A stretch of DNA of 56,410 nucleotides from SIG673 sp045658525. GTDB lineage: Bacteria; Bacillota; Clostridia; Oscillospirales; CAG-272. This document shows, piece by piece, positions 26,895 to 35,426 of the stretch. The translations under genes were made by a program, and so were the position numbers. The stretch is from assembly GCA_045658525.1 (NCBI GenBank), contig JAZOVD010000035.1, forward strand, positions 1 through 56,410. Direction: 5' to 3'. The notes below the pieces were generated by a model. The model saw only the letters and a program-made list of their open reading frames with translations, searched no databases and was not told the origin of the DNA. The first letter of the stretch is position 1. Every line of letters starts with the position of its first letter.

Positions 26895-28334
26895 TCAATG
26901 CTTCTTCCATACGGCGGAGAGATCGAGCGACTTGTTCATCTTATCAATGATCCAGAACAAGGGCTTCTCAACGTCCTTAGGCTCGAACGCCTCGCCCGTC
27001 TCGTTATGACCGAGAGCAGAGCAGGAGAAGAACTGTACAGTCTTGAACTTACCCTTTACGGTATTAAGGAAGCTGCTTTCGCCGTTATCGGTAAGGAACT
27101 TTTCGCAGACCGCGTTATAAGCATCGCACTCGTCCACCTTTGCGTTCTTACTCATATATCTCGAAACCGCGGCGCGTCCTATCTCATCGTCAAGACCGGG
27201 AATATCGTTTTTGGTAAATACTATTACTACCGAGGCGTTGATGGAGTCGGTAGCCTTCTTATGATAGAGGCTCTCCATAGTGTTTATAAGTCCTGTAAGA
27301 ACGTCACTCATAGGCTGAGCGCTTCCGTTGTACTTATTAAACTCTTCATTTCCAAGCTTCTTTTTAAGATCCTGACTGTACTCGGTTATAGAGAGCGGGT
27401 CAACGACGAGAACTATACCGTCCGCAAAGCGGTAGCCCTGCTGACCGGAAATAGCGTCCTGATTGGTAAACACCTCTCCCGCTATATCACAAACGGAGAT
27501 AAGGTTATCTATCTTAGCATTGTTGGGTTTGAGGTAGAAGTTGTAGTACTTGAACGCCATATCACCCGTCTTCTGGGGAACGTAACCTGCGTTCATACGC
27601 TTCATATTGTCCTGATAAGCGTCGCCCTGAACGAACTGATACTTATATTCAAGACCGAAAGTGGGGGCTTTCTTCTCTATCTGCTCGATAGCCATACTTA
27701 CAAAGCAGGTCTTACCGGAGCTTGCTCCGCCGACGACGGGGATAAGGAGGTTGGTATGTACGCCTTTAAGTGCCTCGCAATGACAGTGAGGACAGAGAGA
27801 ATCGAGGTGCTGTCTGCCGTTTATGAAGGTAGTGGGGAGTCTCTTTCCGCACTTACATCTTCTCTTGAATATACCGTAACGGCTGGGAACGAGCTTACGG
27901 TGCTGAGCCTTACAGCTCGGGCAGATATACACGGGGTGCGTGAACTTTCTTTCACATCCCGGGTTGTAACAGTTGTTACCTATTCGTTTAACGGCACAAT
28001 ATACCATATCAACGAGCTTCAAGAGCATAAAGCCGAGATATACGCCGATCATTATAACGAAAAGAATAGCGATATGAGCAAGCGAGAACACAGCGGTAAA
28101 GATAGTTCCGAATATTGCTACGCTTACGAGTATCATCGCCTTGAACAGGGTAAGACAGATAGCGGAATATACGTTTCTGTCGCCCCAGCTGTCAGCGATC
28201 TCTCCGGCAGAGTCAGATATCTTCTCAAAGTTACTGATCCACGCCTCTCTGATGGTGTGCCAAAGATCGGTGTAGCTTCCTCCGAAGAAGTAGCCTGTTT
28301 GCGCCGGCTCTTTGTATTTTGTTTTCTTTGACAT
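26895..28334 (-). CDS. Membrane-anchored zinc-ribbon TRAFAC-type GTPase (double-GTPase family)
   Basis: 479 residues from ATG 28334 (AAAGGGG nine bases upstream; TTG 28343 is an unlikely alternative). Two membrane segments (~58-112) are followed by two zinc-ribbon-like clusters (~122-187; C-x-x-C pairs in 'YICPSCKAQ', 'RRCKCGKR' and 'SLCPHCHCE'). The GTPase domain follows: P-loop G-G-A-S-S-G-K-T near 202-209, Walker B/G3 'VCDIAGE' near 282, and G4 'FTKND' near 373-377. The T-K-N-D supports guanine specificity. The second GTPase of the operon is at 31072-32226; this pairing is typical of the predicted DO-GTPase/GAP1 conflict systems. Confidence 0.82.
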   Translation of the reverse strand: MSKKTKYKEPAQTGYFFGGSYTDLWHTIREAWISNFEKISDSAGEIADSWGDRNVYSAICLTLFKAMILVSVAIFGTIFTAVFSLAHIAILFVIMIGVYLGFMLLKLVDMVYCAVKRIGNNCYNPGCERKFTHPVYICPSCKAQHRKLVPSRYGIFKRRCKCGKRLPTTFINGRQHLDSLCPHCHCEALKGVHTNLLIPVVGGASSGKTCFVSMAIEQIEKKAPTFGLEYKYQFVQGDAYQDNMKRMNAGYVPQKTGDMAFKYYNFYLKPNNAKIDNLISVCDIAGEVFTNQDAISGQQGYRFADGIVLVVDPLSITEYSQDLKKKLGNEEFNKYNGSAQPMSDVLTGLINTMESLYHKKATDSINASVVIVFTKNDIPGLDDEIGRAAVSRYMSKNAKVDECDAYNAVCEKFLTDNGESSFLNTVKGKFKTVQFFSCSALGHNETGEAFEPKDVEKPLFWIIDKMNKSLDLSAVWKKH

Positions 28335-28339
28335 TGTTG

Positions 28340-31021
28340 TCAATCCCCTTTCTTTTTGCCCCCGAAGATCTTACCCCAGAAGCCCTTATGATTTTGTTCG
28401 TAATAATTTATATAACGATCGAGAACGCTCTTATCCTCGATTCCGTTATTTTCAGTTTTAAGAAGTATGTCGAAAAGCTCACGTCTCTTTGACTTACCGA
28501 TAGAGTCAAGATACTCGTCTGCTATCGCTTCAAGAACGTCCTTGAACGGTCCGTTCTTGGTAAAGAGATAATTGAGCAGGTATCCTATATACTTCTGCGC
28601 GAGATAGGAATTTCCTTTGAGCGATCTTACGTACTCCGAAGCGAAGTTGCTGCTCAGAGAAAGAGGCTTTATAAGTGCCTCGTAGAGCGGCTCGAACGGT
28701 CCGTTAGTACCCGTTTCAAACATAGTATAAACGGTGTGGAGCGCGTAATCAAGGTTCATCGAAACAAAATCGCACGCGGTCTTATCGTCCGAGCTTTTCA
28801 TAAGGGACTCTATCGCTCCCTGCTGTAAGAGTCCATTGATAACTCCAAAGCTCTTCTGATCGCCCTTAGCTGAGTGAGCGAGGTATCCGCCTATTATATA
28901 AAGCTCAGCCTTTGAGTCGATATCGATTCCGAGCTTCTTTGAAACGTCGTGTATGCGGATCATCGTTCTTACGTCGATAACTCCGCCTCTTGCTATGCTT
29001 TCAAGCGACTGCTCGCTGAATATACCGTCGCATATCGCGGCAAAGAGCTTACCGTCCGTGCAGGCATTTGAAGCTCCGAATATCTCATCAAAGAAGTACA
29101 GTGCTTCCTTTACGCGGTTTTTCGCGTTCTTGTCCGCGAGATAAGCAGCGACCTTGTTTCTGAATACCAAAGCGGTCCTTGCGGCATAATCGGGGTTATT
29201 GTACTCCGCGCAAACGAACTTGCGGTATCCGTCCATTATCTGTTCCTTGGTCTTTGTCTGCTCCATCTCATATTTACATATAAGCGTACAGTCAACGAAA
29301 TCCTTTATCTCTCCGCTTCTCGAAGAAAACGCTCCGAGCTTAGCAACAGCATCGGGATGACGCGTTTCAAGCTCTATATAACCCTTAGCGCATCTGAGAT
29401 ATACGTCGGGGTATATCGTGACCATCTTTGTAAGCACGGTCCAGAACGCTCCGCCGCTCGTTACACGGCGTTCAAGATAGTTGAACAGATAGCTTACGTC
29501 GTTATGGAAATACTCCATATCTCCCGATATAACGCTTACGAAAACGTTTGCCGAAAGCTCGGGGGAGATGGAATCCGCTTTTTTTTGAACAGCATCGAAG
29601 CGAGCCCCGTCGTGAACCTTTACAAGCTCTGCGTATATACCGAGAACGTAATGAAGTATCTGTTTTCTGTCCTCCTGAGCGGCTACGGTGTACATATCGA
29701 GCATAACAAGAGCCGAAAACAGTCCCGTTTCCTGTGAATCAAATGAAAGTATGCGGCGCATAAACGTTTCGCCCGAGAACATCGCAAGCGCGTCCTGCCA
29801 CTTGCAGGGGCAGTTGCTCTTGAAGGTATCGTATATAGCGTCCTTGGTATTTTTAAGTATGCCGTCCATATACGCCATCATAAGCTTTTCCTGCGAAGGT
29901 GCAGAAAGACGCGTATAGAGATAACGGTATATATCGAAAAGCTTATCGGAGCTGTTTATCTCCGCGGAGCTTATAACGTATTCAAGTGCGCCCTCGGCGA
30001 CCTTCTGAACGTTCTCCTGCGGATTTTCGCATACGAGCTTCAATATATTTACAAACTCATCGGTATCCTTGACCGCGCTGTAATTTCCGTGGACCGCGCC
30101 AAGTATCTTAGCCGCGAGATCGCAGTCGGTTATATGGTAACGGTCAAGCACCGAGACTATCTCGTTAACGGAAAGGACTGTATCGTAGTAATCGGAAATG
30201 AGCTTTTCGGTTATAAGATCCGCATAAACTCCGACCTCTGCCTCGTCGCCGTCCTTTTCGGCGTTAAGAGACATTACCTCTGTCGTATAGGCAGACTGAG
30301 CGTAGAAGCCCGCGTTGTTGCCGGGATACATACAGCAGAGAGTAACGTTATCAGAGCTTGATATGACGTACGTGCTGAAACTGAAATCCATAATCTGGGT
30401 GCGCGGTATCATAAGTGAGAGAGCGCCTACCCAATATTTCATATTTTCAGGAGCATCGGTAAAATATATGTGCAAGGTCTTGCTCATTGAGCCGAGAACT
30501 CCGGAAAGAAGCTTTTTAAGGATATTTTTCTTTTCAGGTGTATTGAAAAACGAGTTTATCTCTCTTTCGCTTATCGCTACGCCCGCGTCGTTTATCTCGA
30601 CCTTGGGGAGCGGCGGAGGATCGGACGGAGCGTTAAGCTCCGCATCGGTAAGACGCGTCTTGAAAATTCCGCTTCCTATAAAGTTGGCGGGTATCATTCC
30701 TTCCATATCGTCCGTAACGTAAGCGTGATAAATGTAGTTACCCCAACGACCCGTATAGTCCTGACCGACGTAAGACGCCTGAGCTATACAGTATCTGCCG
30801 CTGGCGAGACGGAAAAACGCGACGTTTTTCGGGAAAAGACGCTCTATCTCATCAGCCGTAGGAGTAAACGGAAGCGGAGAGGGCGCTTCATAACGCATGA
30901 CCTTGTGTATCTCATCAACCTCTGCCGCGGTAATATCGGTGGATTTGGAATATACCATATATCCCTTTTTCGGAGAATCTCCGTTTTTCCAGGAGGTATA
31001 GATAAGCTGGCTTGCTAACAT
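28340..31021 (-). CDS. GAP1-like protein (GTPase-associated protein 1), 893 aa
   Basis: No signal peptide or membrane segment. The N-terminus 'LASQLIYTSWKNGDSPKKGY' with later 'YVGQDYTGRWGNYIYHAYVTD' fits the GAP1 N-terminal domain (type 2) as I remember it: 'QL.YTS', then 'Y.G.D.tGR.GN...HA'. The middle 'WVGALSLMIPRTQIMDFSFSTYV' fits the GAP1 middle domain. The remaining ~600 residues are all-helical. It is encoded 5 bases before the membrane GTPase and 50 bases after the soluble GTPase, exactly between the two. Role as GTPase regulator is an inference from family context; no catalytic residues can be named. RBS AAGGAG supports ATG 31021. Confidence 0.7.
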   Translation of the reverse strand: MLASQLIYTSWKNGDSPKKGYMVYSKSTDITAAEVDEIHKVMRYEAPSPLPFTPTADEIERLFPKNVAFFRLASGRYCIAQASYVGQDYTGRWGNYIYHAYVTDDMEGMIPANFIGSGIFKTRLTDAELNAPSDPPPLPKVEINDAGVAISEREINSFFNTPEKKNILKKLLSGVLGSMSKTLHIYFTDAPENMKYWVGALSLMIPRTQIMDFSFSTYVISSSDNVTLCCMYPGNNAGFYAQSAYTTEVMSLNAEKDGDEAEVGVYADLITEKLISDYYDTVLSVNEIVSVLDRYHITDCDLAAKILGAVHGNYSAVKDTDEFVNILKLVCENPQENVQKVAEGALEYVISSAEINSSDKLFDIYRYLYTRLSAPSQEKLMMAYMDGILKNTKDAIYDTFKSNCPCKWQDALAMFSGETFMRRILSFDSQETGLFSALVMLDMYTVAAQEDRKQILHYVLGIYAELVKVHDGARFDAVQKKADSISPELSANVFVSVISGDMEYFHNDVSYLFNYLERRVTSGGAFWTVLTKMVTIYPDVYLRCAKGYIELETRHPDAVAKLGAFSSRSGEIKDFVDCTLICKYEMEQTKTKEQIMDGYRKFVCAEYNNPDYAARTALVFRNKVAAYLADKNAKNRVKEALYFFDEIFGASNACTDGKLFAAICDGIFSEQSLESIARGGVIDVRTMIRIHDVSKKLGIDIDSKAELYIIGGYLAHSAKGDQKSFGVINGLLQQGAIESLMKSSDDKTACDFVSMNLDYALHTVYTMFETGTNGPFEPLYEALIKPLSLSSNFASEYVRSLKGNSYLAQKYIGYLLNYLFTKNGPFKDVLEAIADEYLDSIGKSKRRELFDILLKTENNGIEDKSVLDRYINYYEQNHKGFWGKIFGGKKKGD

Positions 31022-31071
31022 TGGTATTTCTCCTTTCTTGCGGTAATAAAAGCCGCTTATGGTTGTTTATC

Positions 31072-32226
31072 TTATATGGTTTTTATATACTTGTTTATAG
31101 AGAGAAGCCAGAGAAGCGGGTCAAGAACTCTGACAGGCTGAGGCTCACCCATAAGCTGAGAACCGCCGACAGGGTTTTCGCCAAGAGCCGAAACTCCAAA
31201 GAACGCATGCTTAGAGAACTCTTTAAGAAGCTGCATTACCTCATCAACCATAAAGTTTTCAAGCAGTGCTTCTATTTCTATGTTCGTGTTTTCAAAATCG
31301 GATTTTACAAACGCGCCTTTAGCTATATGCTCAGACTGGGCACGGAGACAGCTGTCCTCGGGAAGTACGTCATAGCGCGCAAGAACGTCCATCTTAGTAA
31401 ACGCAAGCGCTATCGGTATATCTATACAGCCTCTTATCTTTTTCCTATCCTTTATTATATTTATAACACGGCGGAGTATATCGGTAACATCGCTGTTCTG
31501 CTCGGGGAGATCGACCTTTCCTTTAAGACGGTCTCTTATCATAGGAAGCTGCAGGGGGTCGAGAAGAACTATTATACCGCTCGCGTTAGCGATATACTGG
31601 TTATTACAGAGCATACTTGTCTCGGTGTCGAGATTTTCTCCCGCGGTATCGTAAAGAGAAAGCGTGACCGAGTTTTTGATCTTATAGGATCTTGACTTTG
31701 TGTCAAAGAAGTCTATGGAGTATATAAGCGGAGCGGACTCGACGTTAGCGTCGGTACCCTTAACGGTAGTAGCGTTCTCGTAAAGCGGCTTATAATAAGT
31801 CTGTTGATACGCGTCGCTCGTCTGCTGATTACAGAATATAAGAGAACAGTCGAGGTTTCTGGACATCTTCTTCTTTATCTCGTTTATCAGAACCGCTATA
31901 TAGTTGGATTTTCCCGCCTGCTTTGCTCCTATGAGCGCAACGGAAAAGTTATTTCCGCAGGCGCGCTCAGGTATCTCCCACATCTTTCCTCCGTTACGCT
32001 TGGAGGGGCAGAAGCGGGAAAGCTTGGCGTTATCGCACTTCATACATTTTCCTATGTATTTGAAGGGGATAGTGCCGTCGGGATTTTTCTGGAAATCAAA
32101 TTTACACGTTCTTTTTACACCGTTGGCGTCGTTCTTCTTGCCGTCGATGTTGTAAGAACAGGTGTAGATACAATCCTTTTGAGTGTGTCTTTCGTAACAG
32201 TAAGGACATATAAACTTATCTGCCAT
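31072..32226 (-). CDS. Zinc-ribbon TRAFAC-type GTPase, soluble (double-GTPase family)
   Basis: 384 residues. The N-terminal ~90 residues carry zinc-binding pairs ('FICPYCYER', 'KCMKCDNAKLSRFC'). The P-loop is G-A-K-Q-A-G-K-S at 100-107, G3 is 'LYDTAGE' with Asp193 and Gly196, and G4 is 'FTKMD' at 276-280. There is no membrane segment. It resembles the other GTPase of the operon in layout (ribbon then GTPase) but lacks the anchor. RBS AAAGG precedes ATG 32226. Together with the GAP1-like protein this makes the core trio of the predicted double-GTPase system. Confidence 0.82.
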   Translation of the reverse strand: MADKFICPYCYERHTQKDCIYTCSYNIDGKKNDANGVKRTCKFDFQKNPDGTIPFKYIGKCMKCDNAKLSRFCPSKRNGGKMWEIPERACGNNFSVALIGAKQAGKSNYIAVLINEIKKKMSRNLDCSLIFCNQQTSDAYQQTYYKPLYENATTVKGTDANVESAPLIYSIDFFDTKSRSYKIKNSVTLSLYDTAGENLDTETSMLCNNQYIANASGIIVLLDPLQLPMIRDRLKGKVDLPEQNSDVTDILRRVINIIKDRKKIRGCIDIPIALAFTKMDVLARYDVLPEDSCLRAQSEHIAKGAFVKSDFENTNIEIEALLENFMVDEVMQLLKEFSKHAFFGVSALGENPVGGSQLMGEPQPVRVLDPLLWLLSINKYIKTI

Positions 32227-32260
32227 TGTCTTTTAAAATACCTTTCTTTATCGCTTTTTA

Positions 32261-35200
32261 TCAGAGTTTCATTACGGGTTTGAGCATAAGGTGTCCGACA
32301 GAGGGTGAGCTGAAAAACAAGCTGAGCTTATCCTTCATACTGCCTGCCGCATCGACAGTTACCGTAGCGGTGTAGAAGTAACCCTGCTTAAAGAGCTTCT
32401 TCTTCATCTCTCCGCCCTTCATAGTTCCGACAGTAACACCGCCGTTCTTGTTAAGGGGCTTCGGATAACCGCCTACTATATCTATATCGGGAAGCTCCAT
32501 CATTCTGTCCGCCATAAAGGTAAGTCTTACCTTATACGGTGCTCTGACGGAAAGCTCGTAATCCATCTGATATTTTACTATCTCTTTTTCTCTGTTGTCT
32601 ATAACGTCGGGAAGCGGAGTAGGTCTTGAATAGGTTATCTTACCTGCCTCCGAGAACTCCGCGAACAGAGTAACGTAATATATACCGGGCTTTAAGTTCA
32701 TATAGAAGCCCTTATCGCCGACGAACGTATCATACGTACATACTCTGCGCTCGCCCTCAGCCTTCTCCGAATCAACGAACTTTTCGGAGTTGATGATAGC
32801 TATTACGTTACGGACGTTAGGAGCTATCGCGCCCTCGATGAGGATATTTCCGCCCTTGTTTACTACGTTTATACCGTCTATACCCTTTATCGTGTTAACG
32901 GGAAGCGGCGGACAGATTACCGCGAGCTGCTCGTTGGCAACAACGGGATAGAGCCAGAGTATCTTCTTATCCGGTGCGCTGAAATAGAACTTGGTATCTG
33001 ATACAACGGTAGCGTCAAGCTCACTGAGATCCTTGTACTTCTTCTGGAAGGTTGCCTTATCCTCCGCTATACCGAAGGCGTATTCGTAACGTCTCTGAGC
33101 GATATAAAGCTTAACCGCTCCGTTTACAGGCATATCGCACTCGAAATTGAAATCGGTATGAGCGCCCGCTGAGGTAAGCTTGGGATTTGTGATCATCTTC
33201 GGGATACTGAACCTCTTATAAGAAGCCTTTATACCCGCAGAATAATGCTCTTTTCCAAGATAATTGTATTTACATACGACGAGGTAGCTGTTCTTATCCT
33301 CTTTGAGGTCTCTGTCAACGAAGCTGTTAAGACCCTCGGTAGGAACGCGCGTTCCGTCGTTTATCGATGACGGCGGTATAACGCCCGGCTTACGATATAC
33401 CTCAACACTCTTAACGTTATCCGGAACGCTCCACGTCGCCTTTATCGAATCGTCTGTCTTTTCCTGATGGAGATTGGTAACGTCAAGGAACATTACGACG
33501 GGATTAGGCGTTATAACGAGCTTTGAGCGAACACCTCCGCGCTCCGCGAATACTCCGTAGAAGTACGCGGTTGCGGAAACGACTCCCGAATCCTCGAAGA
33601 AGTTTATGGTAAGACCGTCCTCAAGAACCTCTCCGTCCTCGTCGTTTGCGGGAGCGGAGCCGATCTTACGGAGTATCGTGTACGTTACCGCGCTCTGATC
33701 CCCCTCGGTCTGCCAATCTATCTTTACAGTATTTCTTACTATTCTCGTGGTTATGATTCTCGGGGCCTTCGGCGGATAATTTTTAAGGACCTGTACCGCC
33801 GCCGCGTAGTCGGAGCAAACCTCAAGAGCCTTGCCGCAAAATTCTATCGCGCCGCTCTCGTTGTTCGTTTTCATAGCGTTATTTGCCATATTAACGAACT
33901 GCTGTGCGCTCTTTATAGCGGCGTTTATCTTATCGTCAAAGGTCTTGGTATCGTAAGTGGGAGCCTCATTTTTGAGTTTCTTTACGAGATCCTCCGCCTT
34001 ACAGAACTGCTTTTTCGCGAAAAGGACGTTTATTTCCTTTACGTACTTATCGTATATAGCGTCGCTTTCCGCTTTTTCCTTTTTCTTCTTATCTATCGCC
34101 TTCTTGGCTTCGGCTATACGCTTGCTTACGAACGCCTGCGGGAGCTTTTCGTATCCGGGGAAAACGTTTTCGAGCTTATTAAGCGCGGCAACGAGATCTA
34201 TCTCGGAGAACTCGGGGGCGTGAAGCCTTGCGTTGAAGTCCTTTTCGGCGTTATTGAAATCCGTCTGATGGTTTTTGGTAACGGAACACTTGGAGCAAGC
34301 CTGATGCTTAGAGGTAAAGAGCGATATTTCGCCACAGTTCCAGCATCTTATTTCGAGCGATCTTCCGCAGTTGGGACAGGTCTTTACGCCCGGCTTTACG
34401 ATGTAGGACATTCCGCACTCGTCGTAAGGACAGACGGCGAACTTCATCGCGCCGCCGCTCGTCTCACGAACTATTCCGAAGAATTGCAGGTAAGCGTCCA
34501 GCTCCTTTTCAGCCTCGTCAACAGAGAGCTTCGTGGACTGCTTCATTATGTCCATAAACTCGGTAAGAAGCTTATCGTTTATATTCTTTATACCGCTGTT
34601 CTTGAACATCTGGAGCTTTTCCCAGATCTGCTCTCTGCACTGGCAGTATATATCGTATTCCTTCTTACCCTGCGCGGTCTTGAAAACGACCTTAACGAGT
34701 CCACAAAGGTTGATTATAGCGGTCGCCTGAGCGTTCTTACCCTGCTTCTGAGCGGCTGAGTAAAGCGCGTCCTGCTTGTTCTTTATTTCGTCGAGGCTTG
34801 CCGCGGGGGTAAGGTCGAGGAAATCGTACAAGTCCTTTTTATTTATCGTTCTGAGCTGGACCTCTATCTTGCTGAGGTTGTTGAACGGCACCTCTCTCTT
34901 TGTCGAGGCTGACTGCTTATACGAAACGCCCTGCTTGAAAAGATGCGATATTTTAGAGTGAAGCTCTTTTTCATCAACAGCGTTCTTTTCGGCTATCTGA
35001 GATAACTCATAATCCCAGATATATCCACGTCCGCAGATAGACTCCGCCGCCGCTACGGCAACGCTGAGATATATGCTTTTCGCTCTCTGGGCTTCCTGCT
35101 TACGTCCGCCCTTGTTAGGCGCGTACGAGGACATGCCGGTATTCGGGTCGGTCGTATAGACCGCGTCATTGAGCATTATCTGGTCTATATCCTCTTTAAG

Positions 35201-35380
35201 CTCAACGAGACGGCTGTTTATAACGCTCTGCTCTCTTGCGAATGTGTTTCTTTTCTTCTTTATGGCATCTTCAATCTTCGTTACATCCGTCTCATCAACG
35301 TTTATCTTGAACGCGATAAAGTAGTTAAGGTCGGGATTTTGAAGCTCTGCCGCGGTTCTTATTTTACTTGGTGCCGCCAT
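32261..35380 (-). CDS. J-domain-like / zinc-ribbon / TPR / Fn3-like multidomain protein, 1039 aa
   Basis: Residues ~183-246 ('DLYDFLDLTPAASLDEI', then 'VVFKTAQGKKEYDIY') match the frame of a DnaJ J-domain, but the HPD tripeptide is absent: that loop reads 'AAQKQGKNAQ'. Residues ~317-365 hold four C-x-x-C-like pairs (CPYDEC, CPNC, CWNC, CSKC), a double zinc ribbon. A helical TPR-like stretch follows (~370-540). The rest is beta-rich with Fn3-like units ('PRIITTRIVRNTVKIDWQTE', 'VTYTILRK'). No signal peptide. It lies between Hsp70 and GTPase genes and would be the co-chaperone or adaptor. Loss of HPD implies Hsp70 binding without ATPase stimulation. AAAGGAG supports ATG 35380. Confidence 0.75.
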   Translation of the reverse strand: MAAPSKIRTAAELQNPDLNYFIAFKINVDETDVTKIEDAIKKKRNTFAREQSVINSRLVELKEDIDQIMLNDAVYTTDPNTGMSSYAPNKGGRKQEAQRAKSIYLSVAVAAAESICGRGYIWDYELSQIAEKNAVDEKELHSKISHLFKQGVSYKQSASTKREVPFNNLSKIEVQLRTINKKDLYDFLDLTPAASLDEIKNKQDALYSAAQKQGKNAQATAIINLCGLVKVVFKTAQGKKEYDIYCQCREQIWEKLQMFKNSGIKNINDKLLTEFMDIMKQSTKLSVDEAEKELDAYLQFFGIVRETSGGAMKFAVCPYDECGMSYIVKPGVKTCPNCGRSLEIRCWNCGEISLFTSKHQACSKCSVTKNHQTDFNNAEKDFNARLHAPEFSEIDLVAALNKLENVFPGYEKLPQAFVSKRIAEAKKAIDKKKKEKAESDAIYDKYVKEINVLFAKKQFCKAEDLVKKLKNEAPTYDTKTFDDKINAAIKSAQQFVNMANNAMKTNNESGAIEFCGKALEVCSDYAAAVQVLKNYPPKAPRIITTRIVRNTVKIDWQTEGDQSAVTYTILRKIGSAPANDEDGEVLEDGLTINFFEDSGVVSATAYFYGVFAERGGVRSKLVITPNPVVMFLDVTNLHQEKTDDSIKATWSVPDNVKSVEVYRKPGVIPPSSINDGTRVPTEGLNSFVDRDLKEDKNSYLVVCKYNYLGKEHYSAGIKASYKRFSIPKMITNPKLTSAGAHTDFNFECDMPVNGAVKLYIAQRRYEYAFGIAEDKATFQKKYKDLSELDATVVSDTKFYFSAPDKKILWLYPVVANEQLAVICPPLPVNTIKGIDGINVVNKGGNILIEGAIAPNVRNVIAIINSEKFVDSEKAEGERRVCTYDTFVGDKGFYMNLKPGIYYVTLFAEFSEAGKITYSRPTPLPDVIDNREKEIVKYQMDYELSVRAPYKVRLTFMADRMMELPDIDIVGGYPKPLNKNGGVTVGTMKGGEMKKKLFKQGYFYTATVTVDAAGSMKDKLSLFFSSPSVGHLMLKPVMKL

Positions 35381-35426
35381 TAGAAATTGCTCCTTTGCGT
35401 GTTTCTTGGTTTTGCTGAATTATTTT

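Noticed and set aside
26898..28331. 477-residue + strand ORF opposite the membrane GTPase
   Set aside because: The - strand frame carries all GTPase motifs; the + frame has none.
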